A DNA stretch of 64,000 nt from Cycas panzhihuaensis. Lineage: Eukaryota; Cycadophyta. The stretch lies in assembly GCA_023213395.1 (NCBI GenBank), contig CM041465.1:7502001-7566000 (forward strand), read 5' to 3'. A model generated the notes under the pieces. That model was not told the DNA's origin and ran no database searches. It saw only the letters and a list, made by a program, of their open reading frames with translations. Of this stretch, positions 12,936 to 24,460 are shown in pieces. The position numbers and the translations under genes were made by a program. Every line of letters begins with the position of its first letter. Positions within the stretch are counted from its first letter, which is position 1.

Positions 12936-12959
12936 GGTAATCCCTAGTATGGTCATTAG
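12936..12959 (-). promoter_or_regulatory. Probable primer-binding region of element A
   Basis: The plus strand reads GGTAATCCCTAG then TATGGTCATTAG. It lines up base for base, apart from C/T and G/A changes, with the 25 bases just inside the 5' LTR of B1 (24436-24460) and B3 (56138-56162). Conservation between old, diverged copies at this position suggests the tRNA primer site. In B1 the minus strand contains TGGGGACTTGCC starting 13 bases from the LTR end. The tRNA is not identified. Confidence 0.5.
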
Positions 12960-15234
12960 AAAGATGACATACTTCGGTTGGACCTAAACCAAATATCTTT
13001 TAATCAACCAAATGTTTCCTTTGTTTCAAATCTAAACTAAGAGACAAGAAGCCTAAGTGAACTAAAGGGACCACCTTTGCCAACTCATAAGAAGGAGTCT
13101 CTACCTGATTATGTCATTTGATGAAAGTATGAATGAATGAAGCAACGAAAGGCTAGGATGTAAGGGGGTAATTGAATCCACTAGCCTACACAATCAGGTG
13201 GAGGAGTTATGAGTTTGGGATTATGCTAACAATGTCTCGTGTGTCCTTCCTAGGGACTCATTTCCTCTTATTCTATCAACCTTTAGAGTTCTACTTAAAT
13301 GAAGAAGGGCTAAGTGATGGAAAGGTTATGTCTTTTTTTTTTTTTAAATGAAATAAAAACAAGAGTAATTAATGAAACTACAAGACCTATCCACCTTCTT
13401 TTCAACACACAAATAAATAAAAAAATAAACTTCACACATGCAACATCCTTTTTCTTTTTCTTTTAGATGAAATACACTAAAGTGAATATGAAACTACTTC
13501 ATTTAGATCTAACTCACACTTTCAATAGAAAAGAATTAATATGAAATGCAACTATGTATACACATCAAGATAAGATCCAATAACATGTAATGTCTATGTG
13601 AAGCTTTTTATTCCAATTACATGCTATGTTCTTTTTGGAGAATATTTCTAAGATGAAAAGAGAGATTCTTAAAGATTTACTACTACTGTTATGAATGATT
13701 TTTAGACCATAGAGATTGCATGCAATTAATCATATCCAAGTCATTATCCATAAACAAGTAACAAACTAAAGAATAAAGAGATTCTATCATGATTGGAGTC
13801 TATAGGATACCAAAGAGATCATTAAATCTCATATAATATGATCAAATCAAGCACATATCATTCATAAATTTAGATTTCCTTTATGAAATAAGAGAATAAT
13901 GAAAATAGTGAAATCAAACAAGAATAATCATCAACAACTTTTTATGATTTCTTTCCTATTATAGAACTCCTGCCTTAAAATGGCTTTCTTTCTTTTATGT
14001 GATCAAACTACTTCAAATTCTTCATTTTAAAACCAATAAAGGAGAAAGGAAAGCAAGAACATCTGGCTCAATCATATCCATAAACAAATTAAATAAAAGT
14101 AAGCCCCTTGGGAACTTGTGTAGCTATAGAAGAATGGGAAAGAGTAGCTATTTTTTTTTGAGTGAAGAGATGATCATTCTTCATAATAGTCTATTTCCTT
14201 TTTATCCTAAAAAGGGCAAACCTTTCAGCCAAATTCCTAGGGTGAAAAATGAGTATAAAGGGATCTTAAATATCACTCACAAGAAGAGAAAGATTCTGAG
14301 CATAAATAGTCATTAAAAAGCAGTAAGATTACAAGAGTTCATAATAAGAAAGATATTACTAAGAACGTAGAAGTTTGGAGTTGAACATTTTGCAAGAAGT
14401 TAAGAATTTTGAAGAACACCAACCATTGAAATTTGAGAATTAATAAAGCAACAACCAAGATTCAAAATCTATGCTTAATTTCACCCTTTTCTTCTTCACA
14501 AAATAGTCTTCCAAGTAATAGTAATAGAAAACTCTAAAAAAATCTCAAGAAAGCTCTCTAAACTTGATCTCTAAACTCATAAAACTTGAATCTTGAATGA
14601 CAATAGTATTTGGATGACTTTTGGGCATAAAAGAAGTAGGTTTCCATCAAATCTAGGTGGTGGCATGCAAAAATTGGCTCACTAAAAAGTTTTGCATACA
14701 TGACAGTAAAAAAAAGTGACCAGTCTTATTTTGGAGCCATAAAAATACGACTTTAAACTAAAAACATGATCATTCATGTTCTTGGTAGGACAAAAAATGC
14801 AATAAATCAAGAAGTAAAAATGTCTCATTAAAAAGTTAAAAAAGTTTCTTATTGATAAATTAAAGCACAAATGACTTTACTAATGAGGAAAATGGCCCAA
14901 AAATGATGAAAATAATAAGCACAAGCCCAAAAATTAATTGAAAAAGATAAATTAAGGGTGAAATCAAGAATAAAAACATGAAAGAAAAGGCTTTAAAAGA
15001 AGAAATGAATTAGAATGATCATTAAAGAGAAGAATTTAGTGCCATAGTTATCACTTATCGACAAGCGATAGTATAATAATACATGAATCATCATTCAATA
15101 TACATCATCAATCAAACCAATATAAAAGTTCATCAAAACATGGCTTAATGCATATGAAACAAGCCTAAATCAATCATTTTCACATAAAGCATATACAAAA
15201 TTTATTAAAAGTGATAAAGATCAACAAAAGTACT
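12960..15234. other. Probable 5' LTR of element A; no gene seen
   Basis: This stretch lies outside the primer-like site of A and before chromovirus C1, where the 5' LTR of A should be. I see only short AT-rich reading frames without recognisable protein motifs, a T-run near 13329 and several A/T-rich tracts. I could not match it to bases 1-617, so the right LTR boundary is undefined and unrelated DNA may be included. Confidence 0.4.
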
Positions 15235-16045
15235 TGGTTTTGGTGAAACACATCGTATGCAATCAAGATCCAAAGTTTATTAGTTCTTTTTGGTAAAAGC
15301 TCTTTTGAGCCTCAAGTACATCATTCAATATGAATGTTGCTTATCACCCTAAATAGATGGCTAATTAAAAGTTATTAATAAAATACTAGAAACTTACTCA
15401 TATTATTATGCATCTGAGTATAAGACAAGATGGTTATTATGCCCTAACTGGATATTGGTATAATTCCTCTCACCACTTAGCCATAGGGATGTCTCCATTC
15501 ATGGCCCTTTAACCTTTGCACCATAGTTGTTCAATATAAACTACAACATATAAACCAAATTTTAAATGCCCTTAAGCAAAATCTAGTCATAGCCTTGAAT
15601 CTAATAAAGTAATTAGCATATTGCCACCATTCATATTGCTCCTTTGCGATTAAGCAATAATCTCTCAAACATCACATGAATCATAAGCTCAATCTTAATT
15701 ACTATCACCCTTATAAAGTCATTTGATATGTTAGTGAAGTGGCCCATGCTTTAGAACTCCCACCCAATATGAAGATTTATAATATCTTCTATGTTTTCTA
15801 TCTTAAGAAATATCTTGGAAAGGGAATAACTCCACAAATAGTCTTACCCATCTTGGATGAAGAACAAACTCTTACTATTCCCTCTAAATGCAACTTAATA
15901 AGTAGATAACATTATCTATGAAATAGGTTAATTATTAAGTATTTGATACAATGGATCAATTGCGAACTAGATGAGGCAACTTATGAATTAACATATTTTA
16001 TCAAGTAGCATCAATATCTCCTTTGCTTTAGGGACTTAATATCTC
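15235..16045 (+). pseudogene. Integrase C-terminus plus chromodomain remnant (C1)
   Basis: Three-frame reading gives VKHIVCNQDPKFISSFW then NMNVAYHP (15240-15350), the integrase core motif before AYHPQTDGQTE. Next comes a frame-shifted TGYWYNSSHHLAIGMSPFMA (15448-15510). Further on, LELPPNMKIYNIFYVFYLKK (about 15750-15810) is the usual spacer before the chromodomain. A decayed chromodomain tail reads YLIQWINCELDEATYELTYF (about 15945-16005). In chromoviruses this domain binds modified histones and guides insertion. Stops and frame shifts show it is dead. Confidence 0.8.
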
Positions 16046-16058
16046 AAGGGAGGTGACC
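16046..16058 (+). promoter_or_regulatory. Polypurine tract of C1
   Basis: AAGGGAGGTGACC sits directly before the LTR start. It would prime plus-strand DNA synthesis. Confidence 0.6.
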
Positions 16059-16456
16059 TATTACATGACCATATGCAGCTAGTGGAACTAGGAGACTAGT
16101 ACTCATGGTTCAGGCACTAAGAGATTAAGTGCTATTTGTTGACTTTTATGCATGAGGTATTAAAGCCACTAATGAAATGTAAGGTCATTTGGCCTACCAA
16201 TAAGATTGTAGGGGAAAGGCTCTCTTTTGTTTATTTAAGGTCCCTAGATTATAAAGGGAGGTTGTTGTGTAATCATTTTCATTTGAAAGATTGATACTTC
16301 AATATTCTTTAGTTCTTTTTTGTGTCCACTTATATATTTTGGTATACTTCACTTCTATAATTAGTTTCCATCAATAATACAAGTGTTGAATTTTTATGGT
16401 TGTTTTTATATTATCAAGTTTTTATGTGAGTAAAAGTGGGATAGTCATACCTCACA
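16059..16456 (+). repeat. 3' LTR of C1
   Basis: Starts TATTACATGACC (TG decayed to TA) after the polypurine tract and ends near CTCACA. It shares several blocks with the LTR at 28577-28969, for example GGCTCTCTTTTGTTTAT here and GACCCTCTTTTGTTTAT there. The right boundary is set by that alignment and is approximate. Confidence 0.65.
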
Positions 16457-16589
16457 ATCTTACCTAGAAGATTTAAATTAAACCTACGAAATAACTAATT
16501 ATATATTAAGATTTTTAGTTTTTTGATTTTTGGGTATATATAAATACCTAATTATGATATAATAACTAAATAGGTATATACATACTGAA

Positions 16590-17045
16590 GTGAGTCCACC
16601 ATAGTTTTACCTCATTAGCGATTAGTTCTCAAAGATAAAATATTCCTTGGATTCATATCTCCACATTGAGTGGGCTTATATCTTATAATCCAAACATCAT
16701 AGTTTAACCTTATTAATGTTTAGAGTTTTTTAAAGGTGTTACCTACTATAATTTTACCTCATTAGAGGTTGATTTAGGGAGAGGTGTCCTAATTGAGACC
16801 ACTATAATTTAGCCTCTTTAGTGACCATTCTATATTCTCGAGTACTTAAGAGCATGGAGTCTTAGAGGGGTCAACAAAATGGGTCTTAAAACTTGTTAAA
16901 ATAACTTTAAACTCTAAGAAATTATGTCACCAACTTGAGTCACTATATTTTAACCATACTAGTATCTAGAGATTTGGAGGGGTGGCTACTATATTTTACC
17001 CTCTTTAATGATTATTCCATGATCTCAGGTAATTAAGAGTACAGA
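16590..17045. repeat. Degenerate short repeats around CATAGTTTAACCTCATTAG
   Basis: Six diverged copies are visible: at about 16603 (CCATAGTTTTACCTCATTAG), 16699 (TCATAGTTTAACCTTATTAA), 16748, 16803, 16944 and 16988, spaced 45-145 bases apart. Single copies also occur at 18868-18888 (B1) and 45954-45974 (B2), both between the second RNase H and the 3' LTR, and a weaker copy at about 590-608 (element A). The array continues toward 17129, where B1 was inserted. No gene is seen in 16457-17129. Confidence 0.65.
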
Positions 17046-17129
17046 GCTTCAGAGTAGCTTTTGTAGTAGAGGTCATATGGGTAAGAAAGGATGTAAAAAT
17101 TAGAATATATGATGGAAATGGAGTTATTT

Positions 17130-17134
17130 GTCTG
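17130..17134. repeat. Target-site duplication of B1, left
   Basis: GTCTG precedes the TGGATGCGTG left end of the 3' LTR. The same five bases follow AAACA at 27216-27220. Confidence 0.85.
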
Positions 17135-18559
17135 TGGATGCGTGTCTACACGATAACTGCTAGGCTCGGTAAGAATGATGATGGTCGATGGTGATATCGA
17201 AGGTGCGGGCAAAAACCTACAAGCAAAGAAAGTATCACGCAGGGCACCCCGTGCGCCGGAGCACAAGTTCAGGACCTACGGATAATACCCAATTACCTTG
17301 AAGTGGCCCTCAATCCAGGAGAGAAAGAGGGAAAACAGGAAGGGTAGCCTAGATAAACTTGAGAGGAAGATCCTCCCACCCTTGGATGGCCGAAAGGGGA
17401 AGAGAGGAGTCCTCAAAGGTTTCCCTATGATGGAGGGAAACATATGTGGACAAGGTAGGTGATAGCCTTATGATGTAGCCGGGTTCCACTTGGTTATTTG
17501 ACTGATTAAATAAATCCAAGAGAAGAAGAGAGAGAAGGGAAGAGGACAACTAAACCAAAGTTTCCTTTAATGATTTAAAAGGGAAATAGGGCCTATAAGA
17601 GAATGCCTGTAAGGGTTTGTAGGAGAACTTCCAATGGATAGCTGAAGGAGACACTTGCTAGGTGAATTGGGGAAGAACAACACCAAGATTACTTGATAAA
17701 ACCTGGAGAGAGACTTCCCACTATGGAAGCAAGGAGTTGGAGGCTGATCCTGGCCTAGAGTTGTAGGAAACATAGGCCTGCAAGTATACTTGTAGCAGAA
17801 AGAGAAGAAGAGCAGAAGTTGCAGCAGGAGCAGTTATGTTTGAGAGGAAAAAATGACCTATGAGGGCCTCAAAATGATGAGGGTTTGGATACTTATACCC
17901 ATCCCAGCCCTAAGTGAGCGAATAGAGCGTGAATAGGGCTGAGGTGGATGTGAGGCCACGTGGCAATTTTGTAGGAAACACGAGAATTACCACAACAGTT
18001 TTTAAAAACAACTGTCAACAGTCGCATTGACGTAAACTTTGTATTACCGTAGTAAACTGCGTGGTACTACTAAGTTTATAGCAGTGCGGGACCAGAAAGC
18101 TAGAATGGCATAATTCTAGATTCTGGGAGCTTTGGGAGGTGATGTGGCAGGCATGGGAGGGGCTGTCCCTCCTGTCTAAGTGGATGAGATAATCTAGAAT
18201 GCACATGGACAAAGGCGAGTAAAATGTCAATAGGCAAAGGTCCCAGAAACGAGGTGCTAGGAGCTCAAAGTCAAGGTATGAATGGCTTATACAAACCAAA
18301 GGAAGCTCGAGGTGGTGTGGTATAGGGATGCCTACCTTGCAAAAACGTAGGTCTCGCTGGGTCGTCATAGGCTTACAATATAACAAGTGGCATGAACAGG
18401 TAACAAATGCAAAGTGATCATACAAATGAAGCAAGCAGTCATGCAATGAGGCAACACTTCTATCAACCTTTCCAATGAAATAGTACAAGTAGAAAGGAAG
18501 AAGTATACCTAAGCCTACCTGAGTTGACCTATCTATATCCATTCTCGTGGCGAGAAACA
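17135..18559 (-). repeat. 3' LTR of B1 (with internal deletion)
   Basis: Aligns with the 5' LTR at 24461-27215 at both ends but is 1425 bp against 2755 bp. The missing 1.3 kb corresponds to about 24905-26250. B2 and B3 LTRs contain that segment, so the short form is the deleted one. A minus-strand TATA-like GGGTATAAGTATCC lies near 17890-17905. Reading frames inside it, including one of 240 codons that runs past the LTR edge, have no protein motifs. Confidence 0.88.
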
Positions 18560-18929
18560 CCGCCTCGCGCAGAGCCTCGTCATTCGGAAGCATGGTGCGA
18601 TGGTAAATGCTGGGAACACAACTATCAATAGCACATGTGTATGTATATATATAAATCATGATCGTAACAAGAGTCAAGGGTGCTGACAAGTGTCGTGATG
18701 GAACACGTGGATATAAGGATAGGGGCAGAGACAACATAAGGACTGCTTATGTGCCACCTGGGAATTGACTGGAAACTAAGAAGGATGAGGGGGTTGCCCC
18801 CATCGTGAAGATGTAAAGAGACGTGCATGAAAATGTCAAGTAAAAGGGTAAATGAGTAAACATAGTAGTTGCCATAGTTTAACCTCATTAGCAGCTAGCT
18901 TTTGGAGGTGCAAACAGATCACAAGGTGA

Positions 18930-19243
18930 TTTGCATAACGGCCTGAGACTTGGGTGACATAGCGACCAGGCAAGTCTCAAGGATGGTCAACAAGAAGAGG
19001 AAGGCAACGCTTAAGGATGAGGTGAACAAGACTATCTACCTCAGCGTTGAGGGCTCGAGGAATGTGTCAGATGTCGACATACTGGAAATTAGCTAGTAGG
19101 TATCTAGCGGTCAGAGCGAGGGCATCACATCTGGTAAACCTGGGTGAGATGGGACACCACAACCTGGGAGTTGCAAAGAAGAATAATAGATCTGTCATAG
19201 AAACAAGAGCAGATTTCCTGTTAACGATATGAAGATCGAACTC
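18930..19243 (-). pseudogene. Fragment of second (Tat-type) RNase H fused to pol in B1
   Basis: Minus translation shows the second half of an RVT_3-type RNase H: NSQVVVSHLTQVYQ (about 19130-19180) and, in another frame, HIPRALNAEVDSLVHL (about 19005-19055). The matching domain in B2 (45990-46492) is complete. Here its first half, with two catalytic residues, is missing. The fragment abuts the end of the normal RNase H (HIVNRKSA at about 19220-19243). So one deletion joined RNase H to the middle of the second RNase H and removed integrase and the antisense gene. Confidence 0.7.
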
Positions 19244-20400
19244 CTAAAGCAGGATGACCCAACGACCAACCCTACTTATCAGGTCTGAATGAGTAAGTAG
19301 ATATCGTAAGGGATCAGACTGGACGATCACCTTGATGGTATTACCAAGTAAGTAATGTCTAAACTTCTTGATCACGTGGACCAAGGAGAGACATTCCTTC
19401 TCGGCCAGAGAGTAGTCGAGTTCGGTAGCCACAAGGGTACGAATGATAAAGTAAATGGCCCTCTCGACTCTCGAGTCATCCTCCTGAGCAAACATAGCAC
19501 CCAGGGACTCATCAGTCATCGAGGTGTAAAGAATGAAAGGCCTATCGAAACAAGGGGGTGCCAACGTAGAAGTGGAAGCAAGGGATTCCTTAAGCCCTTC
19601 GAAGGCTTGTTGGGCCTTATCAGACCAAACAAATTGGGCTCCCTTCTTCAATAGGTTCGTCAGGGGTTTGGCACTTACGGTAAAATCTGCTAGGAAGTGC
19701 CTGAGGAAACCAAGCCTACCTAGAAATGGCTTGATCTATCATTGGGTTCTAGGAGGTGACATATCAAGGATTGCCTTGACTTTGTTAGGGTCAATCTAAA
19801 TCCCTTATTTTGACACAAGAAATCCAAGGAGTTTGCCAGAAGTAATAGCAAACACATACTTGAGCGGGTTTAGGCTTACATGGTACTTGTGGCATCGTGT
19901 GAAGATAGCCTGCAAGTCGGAGGGATGATGGGTCCTGACACGTGAGAGACCCATCATGTCATCCATAAAGACCTCCAATGTGTTGTCGATGAGGTCATGG
20001 AAGATAAAGTGCATCGCTCTTTGGTAAGTAGCACCTGCATTTTTAAGATCGAAGGGCATTGCCTTGTAGGCAAAGGTACCCCACGAGGTGGTGAAGGCCA
20101 TCTTGTGGTGGTCTTCAGGAGATATTTGGATCTGATTATAGCCAGAGAAGCCATCCATCTAGGACATAACTTTGAATCTGGTAGTTTGATTAATGATTTG
20201 ATCGATGAAAGGGAGTGAAAAGTTGTCCTTAGGACATGCATTGTTAATATCACAGAAATTAACGCATATCCAGATAGATTCGTTCTTTTTAGCAATGGGA
20301 ACAATGTTGGATACCCATTTAGGATAGTCAATAGAAGTAATAAGTCCAACATCCAAAAGCTTCTCGACCTCCATCTTGACAACAACTGAGAGTTTAGGGT
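19244..20400 (-). pseudogene. RT and RNase H of B1
   Basis: The RT frame 19805-20374 has LITSIDYPKWVSNIVPIAKK, FDLKNAGATYQRAMHFIFHD and LEVFMDDMMGLSR (FMDD catalytic box). RNase H occupies 19244-19651 with FILYTSMTDESLGAMFAQED, LDYSLAEKECLSLVHVIKKF and RHYLLGNTIKVIVQSD. The enzyme would copy element RNA to DNA. One TAG (20159-20161, before MDGFSGYNQIQ) and short gaps interrupt an otherwise long frame. B1 is thus better kept than A. Confidence 0.9.
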
Positions 20401-21800
20401 GGAGAGGACACTACTTCTGGCGCACGAGATGGGCACTAGGAATGGTAGTGAGATTGTGGGTGACAGTGGAGGGGTCAATTCCCTTCATGTCGAGTAATCC
20501 CATACAAAGACATCCTGGAACTCCTGGAACAAAAGGGAATATTCCATTACTTCATGAGGAGAGCATTTCACCCCCACCTTAATGACCTTGCTAGGGGCTA
20601 AGACTATGTCCTGGGTCACCCCCATGCACATGGAATTCCCCTCCTTGAAATGGACAGGGGCAAGGTCAACAGAGAGAGATGGAATAGGGGATGGAACTAG
20701 GTCAGTGAGTGTGGACCCAATCGCCAGGATCTTCTAATGCCCAAGCCTATGGTGACTAGAAGGAAAGTTGGGCATGGATCCTGCTAAGTGCTCAAGCAAG
20801 GCTTCATCATCTTTGATGTAATTCACCCCATGGATAACCTTACTTTGAATAGATGAAGTGCTGGAGGAAGTGGGAATGATGGGACTGTGGTGGTCATCAG
20901 GCTGTCCAACTTCCTCAGAAGACTCTAAGAGAGAGTCAGGAAGAGGCTCCCCGGAAGGAGCGAAAGGAAGTTCCTTGAAACCATCACCTGCGGGGGGTGA
21001 TAGAGAGGAAGAATCAATGAGCTGGGGATCAATGTGTGCAATGACATGAGACACAAAGGGGTGACTAGTCTTACCAATGAAAGGAGTTCTAGGTTAGGAC
21101 CTAGAACAAGGAAGGTGTACCCTACTAGCGCAGAGGAAAGAAACGGGGTGAGGAAAGTCCTCGTCCTCATCATGGGACTCGTCGTCACTAAACATGGCAT
21201 GATACTCGTAGCTCCCAATGCTGATAGGAGCAAACTGAGTAAGACTAGAGGAAGAAGATGTAGGATCTTCTTCAAGATGATCAGCATCAATGTCAAGGAC
21301 TACAATGTCAGCGAGGACAGTCTTACCCTCAAGGATGAGCGGGATCGAAACAGATCCTAATGGAGTCTTTTTGCTACCATCGTAGCCTTGGCATCACTAT
21401 GGAACAGGTTCCAAGGCAGAAATACCAAGCTCTTGCATAACGCGTAAGGGCATGGCATTAACTAAAGAACCGTTGTCGACAACAATCCTTCGCAGCGTAC
21501 AGTCAGGTGTATCAATGGTGATGGTGAAAGGGAAGTTCCATTGGCATTCCCTTTCACACATAGGGGGAAGGTCTTTAGGGTCAACGGAAATGATAGGCTC
21601 ATGGCTTTGGGTAACACCCAAAGCATGAATGGGTACATCATTCGATCCTAAAGCTTCCAAAAGGAGAGCCCATTATTCGGGATAACTCCTCAAAACATCC
21701 ATCAAGGACATTCCTGCAGCGACAGTGTGGAGCTCGTCAATGATAGAGAAAGGCTTACCCTTCATAGTAGGTTGGGTAAGCGCCCTTCAAAAATTGTAAT
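20401..21800 (-). pseudogene. Protease and protease-RT linker of B1
   Basis: The 21397-21660 frame contains the active-site segment RRIVVDNGSLVNAMPLRVMQ. The catalytic triplet is Asp-Asn-Gly where classical aspartic proteases have Asp-Thr/Ser-Gly; all B copies share this. It is preceded by ERECQWNFPFTITIDTPDC. The linker frame 20734-21054 has INYIKDDEALLEHLAGSMPNF-like sequence. Protease would cut the gag-pol polyprotein. Two frame changes separate the pieces. Confidence 0.8.
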
Positions 21801-22419
21801 AACTAAGACATATGGGAATGGCCTTAGGAAATAACGGCACTTCTAGAAGGGAGGTTTACGAAAGAGGATCAGAGTGTGGAGCAGAAGAAGAGGCACCATC
21901 TGCCTCTTTAGCGGCTTGAGACCTAGTAAGGGCATATTAGGGAGTAGCCTCAAGCATCTGGATAACCTTATTTCCCTTATTCTAGGACCATGAAGGCGAA
22001 GGAGTACATCGGTGAGGGGAATGTGAAGAAGAAGATGAATACCGAGCACCCTTCCCTTTATCGTGGGAAGGACGAGAATTCAGGGATCTTCCCTAGTTCC
22101 AGTTGTTTTTGGGCTGAGCATTACAATCGCGCTCCCCATGCTTGGGGAATGGATCCTTATAGTCTGGTTAGTCTAAGTTGGGCCTTGAGGCCCGTTTAGG
22201 GGATGCGTCACGTCGAGGGGCATCCCTGGGATGTTGGGCCCTACAATGTGAGTCGTCATGGAAACACTCCCCATGAATGGAATACCACTTCTTATCAGGT
22301 GAGGAATCTGTCTTCCTTGCTTGAGAGGATTGGGCGTTATCATTCCTAGGGAGGGTAGCTTGAGTAGCTTATTGGATTTGTTTATTAGAAGTAGGCAAGG
22401 AAGGAGTTTACATTTTAAG

Positions 22420-24200
22420 TTCCTTCATCGTATGTTTGAATGAATGTATAACAGAGGTGAGCGGATTTAGGATCTTTTCAGTCGTATGAGAAGAGGACCT
22501 AGTGGATTATTGTGGTTTGGTCTCTTTAGTTTGAGGTGGTGCCTCACGTCGTTGCGAGGGCTTGAGAGGCTTCTTGAGTCTAGCCTGGATCTTAATAGCC
22601 TCAAGCGCTAAACACTTTACGATGGCAGAGTCACATGTAGTCGCCTCCATCTTAAGGACTTCTATGTGGACTTTAGGGCGAAGTGCATTAACAAAGAGGT
22701 CCCTCTTCAATTCCTCGGGCAAAGTAGCCTTAGTGGAATGGAGGAGGTCATGAAATTGTCACACAAAGTCACGATTCATCTCATCGCGACCTTGTTTGAG
22801 CAAAAGTAGGGATTTCATTCCACTTTCGAATGGGCAAGCAACATCAAAATAATTGATGAACTCATCCACAAGTTATTGGAATGAGAAAATGGAATGTGCA
22901 GGCAGGCGATAAAACCACTTAAGGGTATCGCCTTGTAAGGATCATGGGAATAGTTTCATTAGAATGTGATCATAGGCCCAGTAATCAATAAACGCCATAG
23001 AGAAATGACAGACGTGCTCCGCTGGATCTTGTGATGAAGTTCCATCGAACTTAAGAACTTCAAGAGGATGAGGTGGTAGATTGGTTCTTAACGCCTCAAT
23101 AGATAAAGGTGTCGATCTATAATCCATAAAGGGATATGCCCTTACCTAGACCATAGGATTAGAAAATGATGTAGGTGGTAATGGGCAAGGAATAGATGGG
23201 GGTGGTAGACCTATCCCTCCTTGAGGAAGTGCCCTTTGTTAGAAAGAGACTTGAGGATAAGCGCCTTGAAAGGAAGCTGGGTTTCCTTATGAAGGCGTGG
23301 CATAAGAAGCTACGTAGGATGGTGGAAAAGAAGGGTGTAAGATCGAGTTTTGTCCATATGGGCCACCCGTGGGTGGTGTAACCCCATATGGATGTAGCGG
23401 GTCCACCCCGTAAGCTAGAATATAATTCCCTTTACCCTGCCCCCAAAGTTGAGAAGTATAACCTGGGGGTATGTAAAGAGAAGAACCATTGGGTTGGTTT
23501 TGAGGATACGTGGGAGCAGATCCCATATGATTAGTGGTAGCAGCGTTAGTAGGACCTTTAGGCCTATTAGGAAATGCATGCACCACATTGAGAGGTGGCA
23601 CATTAGCTTGACTCAGAAAAGGTATGCTAACCCCAAGTTGGGAGAAAGACATACCACGAGAGGGTCCCGAAGAGTTAGGACCATGATGAGGAATGGAAGG
23701 TGAAACATGCGTCCCTAAAGTAGGCATAGGGGTGGAGGGGACGAATGTGTAGGCACGAAAGGGTTACTCATTGTGGGAGGTGTAGATGTGGATGAAGAAG
23801 GTGGGACATGAGCAAACGAGGAAGATGCTCCACCATGCAAAACATCTTCAAACCATCTAAGACACAATTGAAGACGAGCAGCTCGAAAGCACTCGCTAAG
23901 AGCTTCAACCACGTCAGCAGGAGGGGTATCTACATGATCATGAGAGGTAGATGGGACCTCAAATGAAGTAGACCCCTCAGGATGCTCCTCATAAGAATCA
24001 CCAACTGGATGGTGAATCTCAAGAGGAGATGGGCCTTCTACCATATGAGTAGAAGGATAGGTGTCAAGTAGGTGATGTTGGTCACTCGGGTAGTAAATAG
24101 GATCGTCACCCTCTTAGGTGGATCTTAGAATAGATGTGGGGAACTCATGAGTTCCTGAGGTAAATGCATGATAGGCCCAATATGAAGGGTATCCTTCCAT
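22420..24200 (-). pseudogene. gag of B1
   Basis: The start ATG is at 24198-24200 by alignment with B3. Segments in order: ST-SFEVPSTSHDHVDTPPAD with EALSECFRAARLQLCLRWFE (23715-24044); a Pro/Gly/Ser-rich middle (23287-23727); VLKFDGTSSQDPAEHVCHFS and YWAYDHILMKLFP (22942-23127), the retrotransposon gag core; then ELKRDLFVNALRPKVHIEV and CLALEAIKIQARLKKPLKP (22507-22722). A Lys/Arg-rich tail follows. It would form the particle. Frame shifts near 23720 and between core pieces disable it. Confidence 0.85.
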
Positions 24201-24435
24201 TGTCGAATCAGAATTCGATGGTGAAAGAAGATGATACGCAGGATCTTCTAACAATAGATGTAAACCGCGTAGGCAACGTCAGAAGTGTCGCATACAAAGC
24301 TTGCGAACACGTTGGAAGAAGGAAAAAGATGCAAAGTGTGCACATTGGTGGCTGCCCAACAAAAGAGATGAAGTGGAGGAAACCACTGAAAGGTAATAGT
24401 ACCAACAGGAAGGGATGAGAACTAGCTCCCTTACT

Positions 24436-24460
24436 GGCAAGTCCCCAGTATGGTCGCTAG
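24436..24460 (-). promoter_or_regulatory. Primer-binding region of B1
   Basis: The 25 bases just inside the 5' LTR match the same position in B3 (56138-56162) and A (12936-12959). The minus strand reads CTAGCGACCATAC then TGGGGACTTGCC. A TGG-start primer site would thus sit 13 bases from the LTR end, farther than usual. Confidence 0.5.

Larger units (their letters stand above)
1..12959 (-). mobile_element. Element A: decayed Ty3/gypsy (Tat-like), split by LINE-1, 3' end beyond window
   Basis: Read on the minus strand, the order is gag, protease, RT/RNase H and integrase, running from about 12.7 kb down to 0.6 kb. That is the Ty3/gypsy order. Segment by segment the peptides match those of B1-B3 in this window, so A is a diverged relative of the B family. 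Bases 4093-9478 are a LINE inserted into it; the flanks rejoin at a shared 12-base sequence. The copy is saturated with stops, mostly TAG, and CAG/CTG triplets are scarce, so it is old. The stretch 1-617 lies past the integrase stop and should be 3' untranslated DNA or LTR; I could not set an LTR boundary there. Confidence 0.85.
15235..16456 (+). mobile_element. C1: 3' end of a chromodomain Ty3/gypsy element with LTR
   Basis: Contains the end of integrase, a chromodomain, a polypurine tract and an LTR that starts TATTACATGACC (from TGTTACATGACC) at 16059. Everything upstream of the integrase core is missing, so this is a 5'-truncated remnant. The LTR is about 398 bp and is related to the one at 28577-28969. 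It lies between the presumed LTR of element A and the repeat array preceding B1. Confidence 0.8.

Noticed and set aside
18015-18737. 240-codon minus frame
   Set aside because: It spans the 3' LTR edge of B1 (18559), has no protein motif and is not kept in the 5' LTR.
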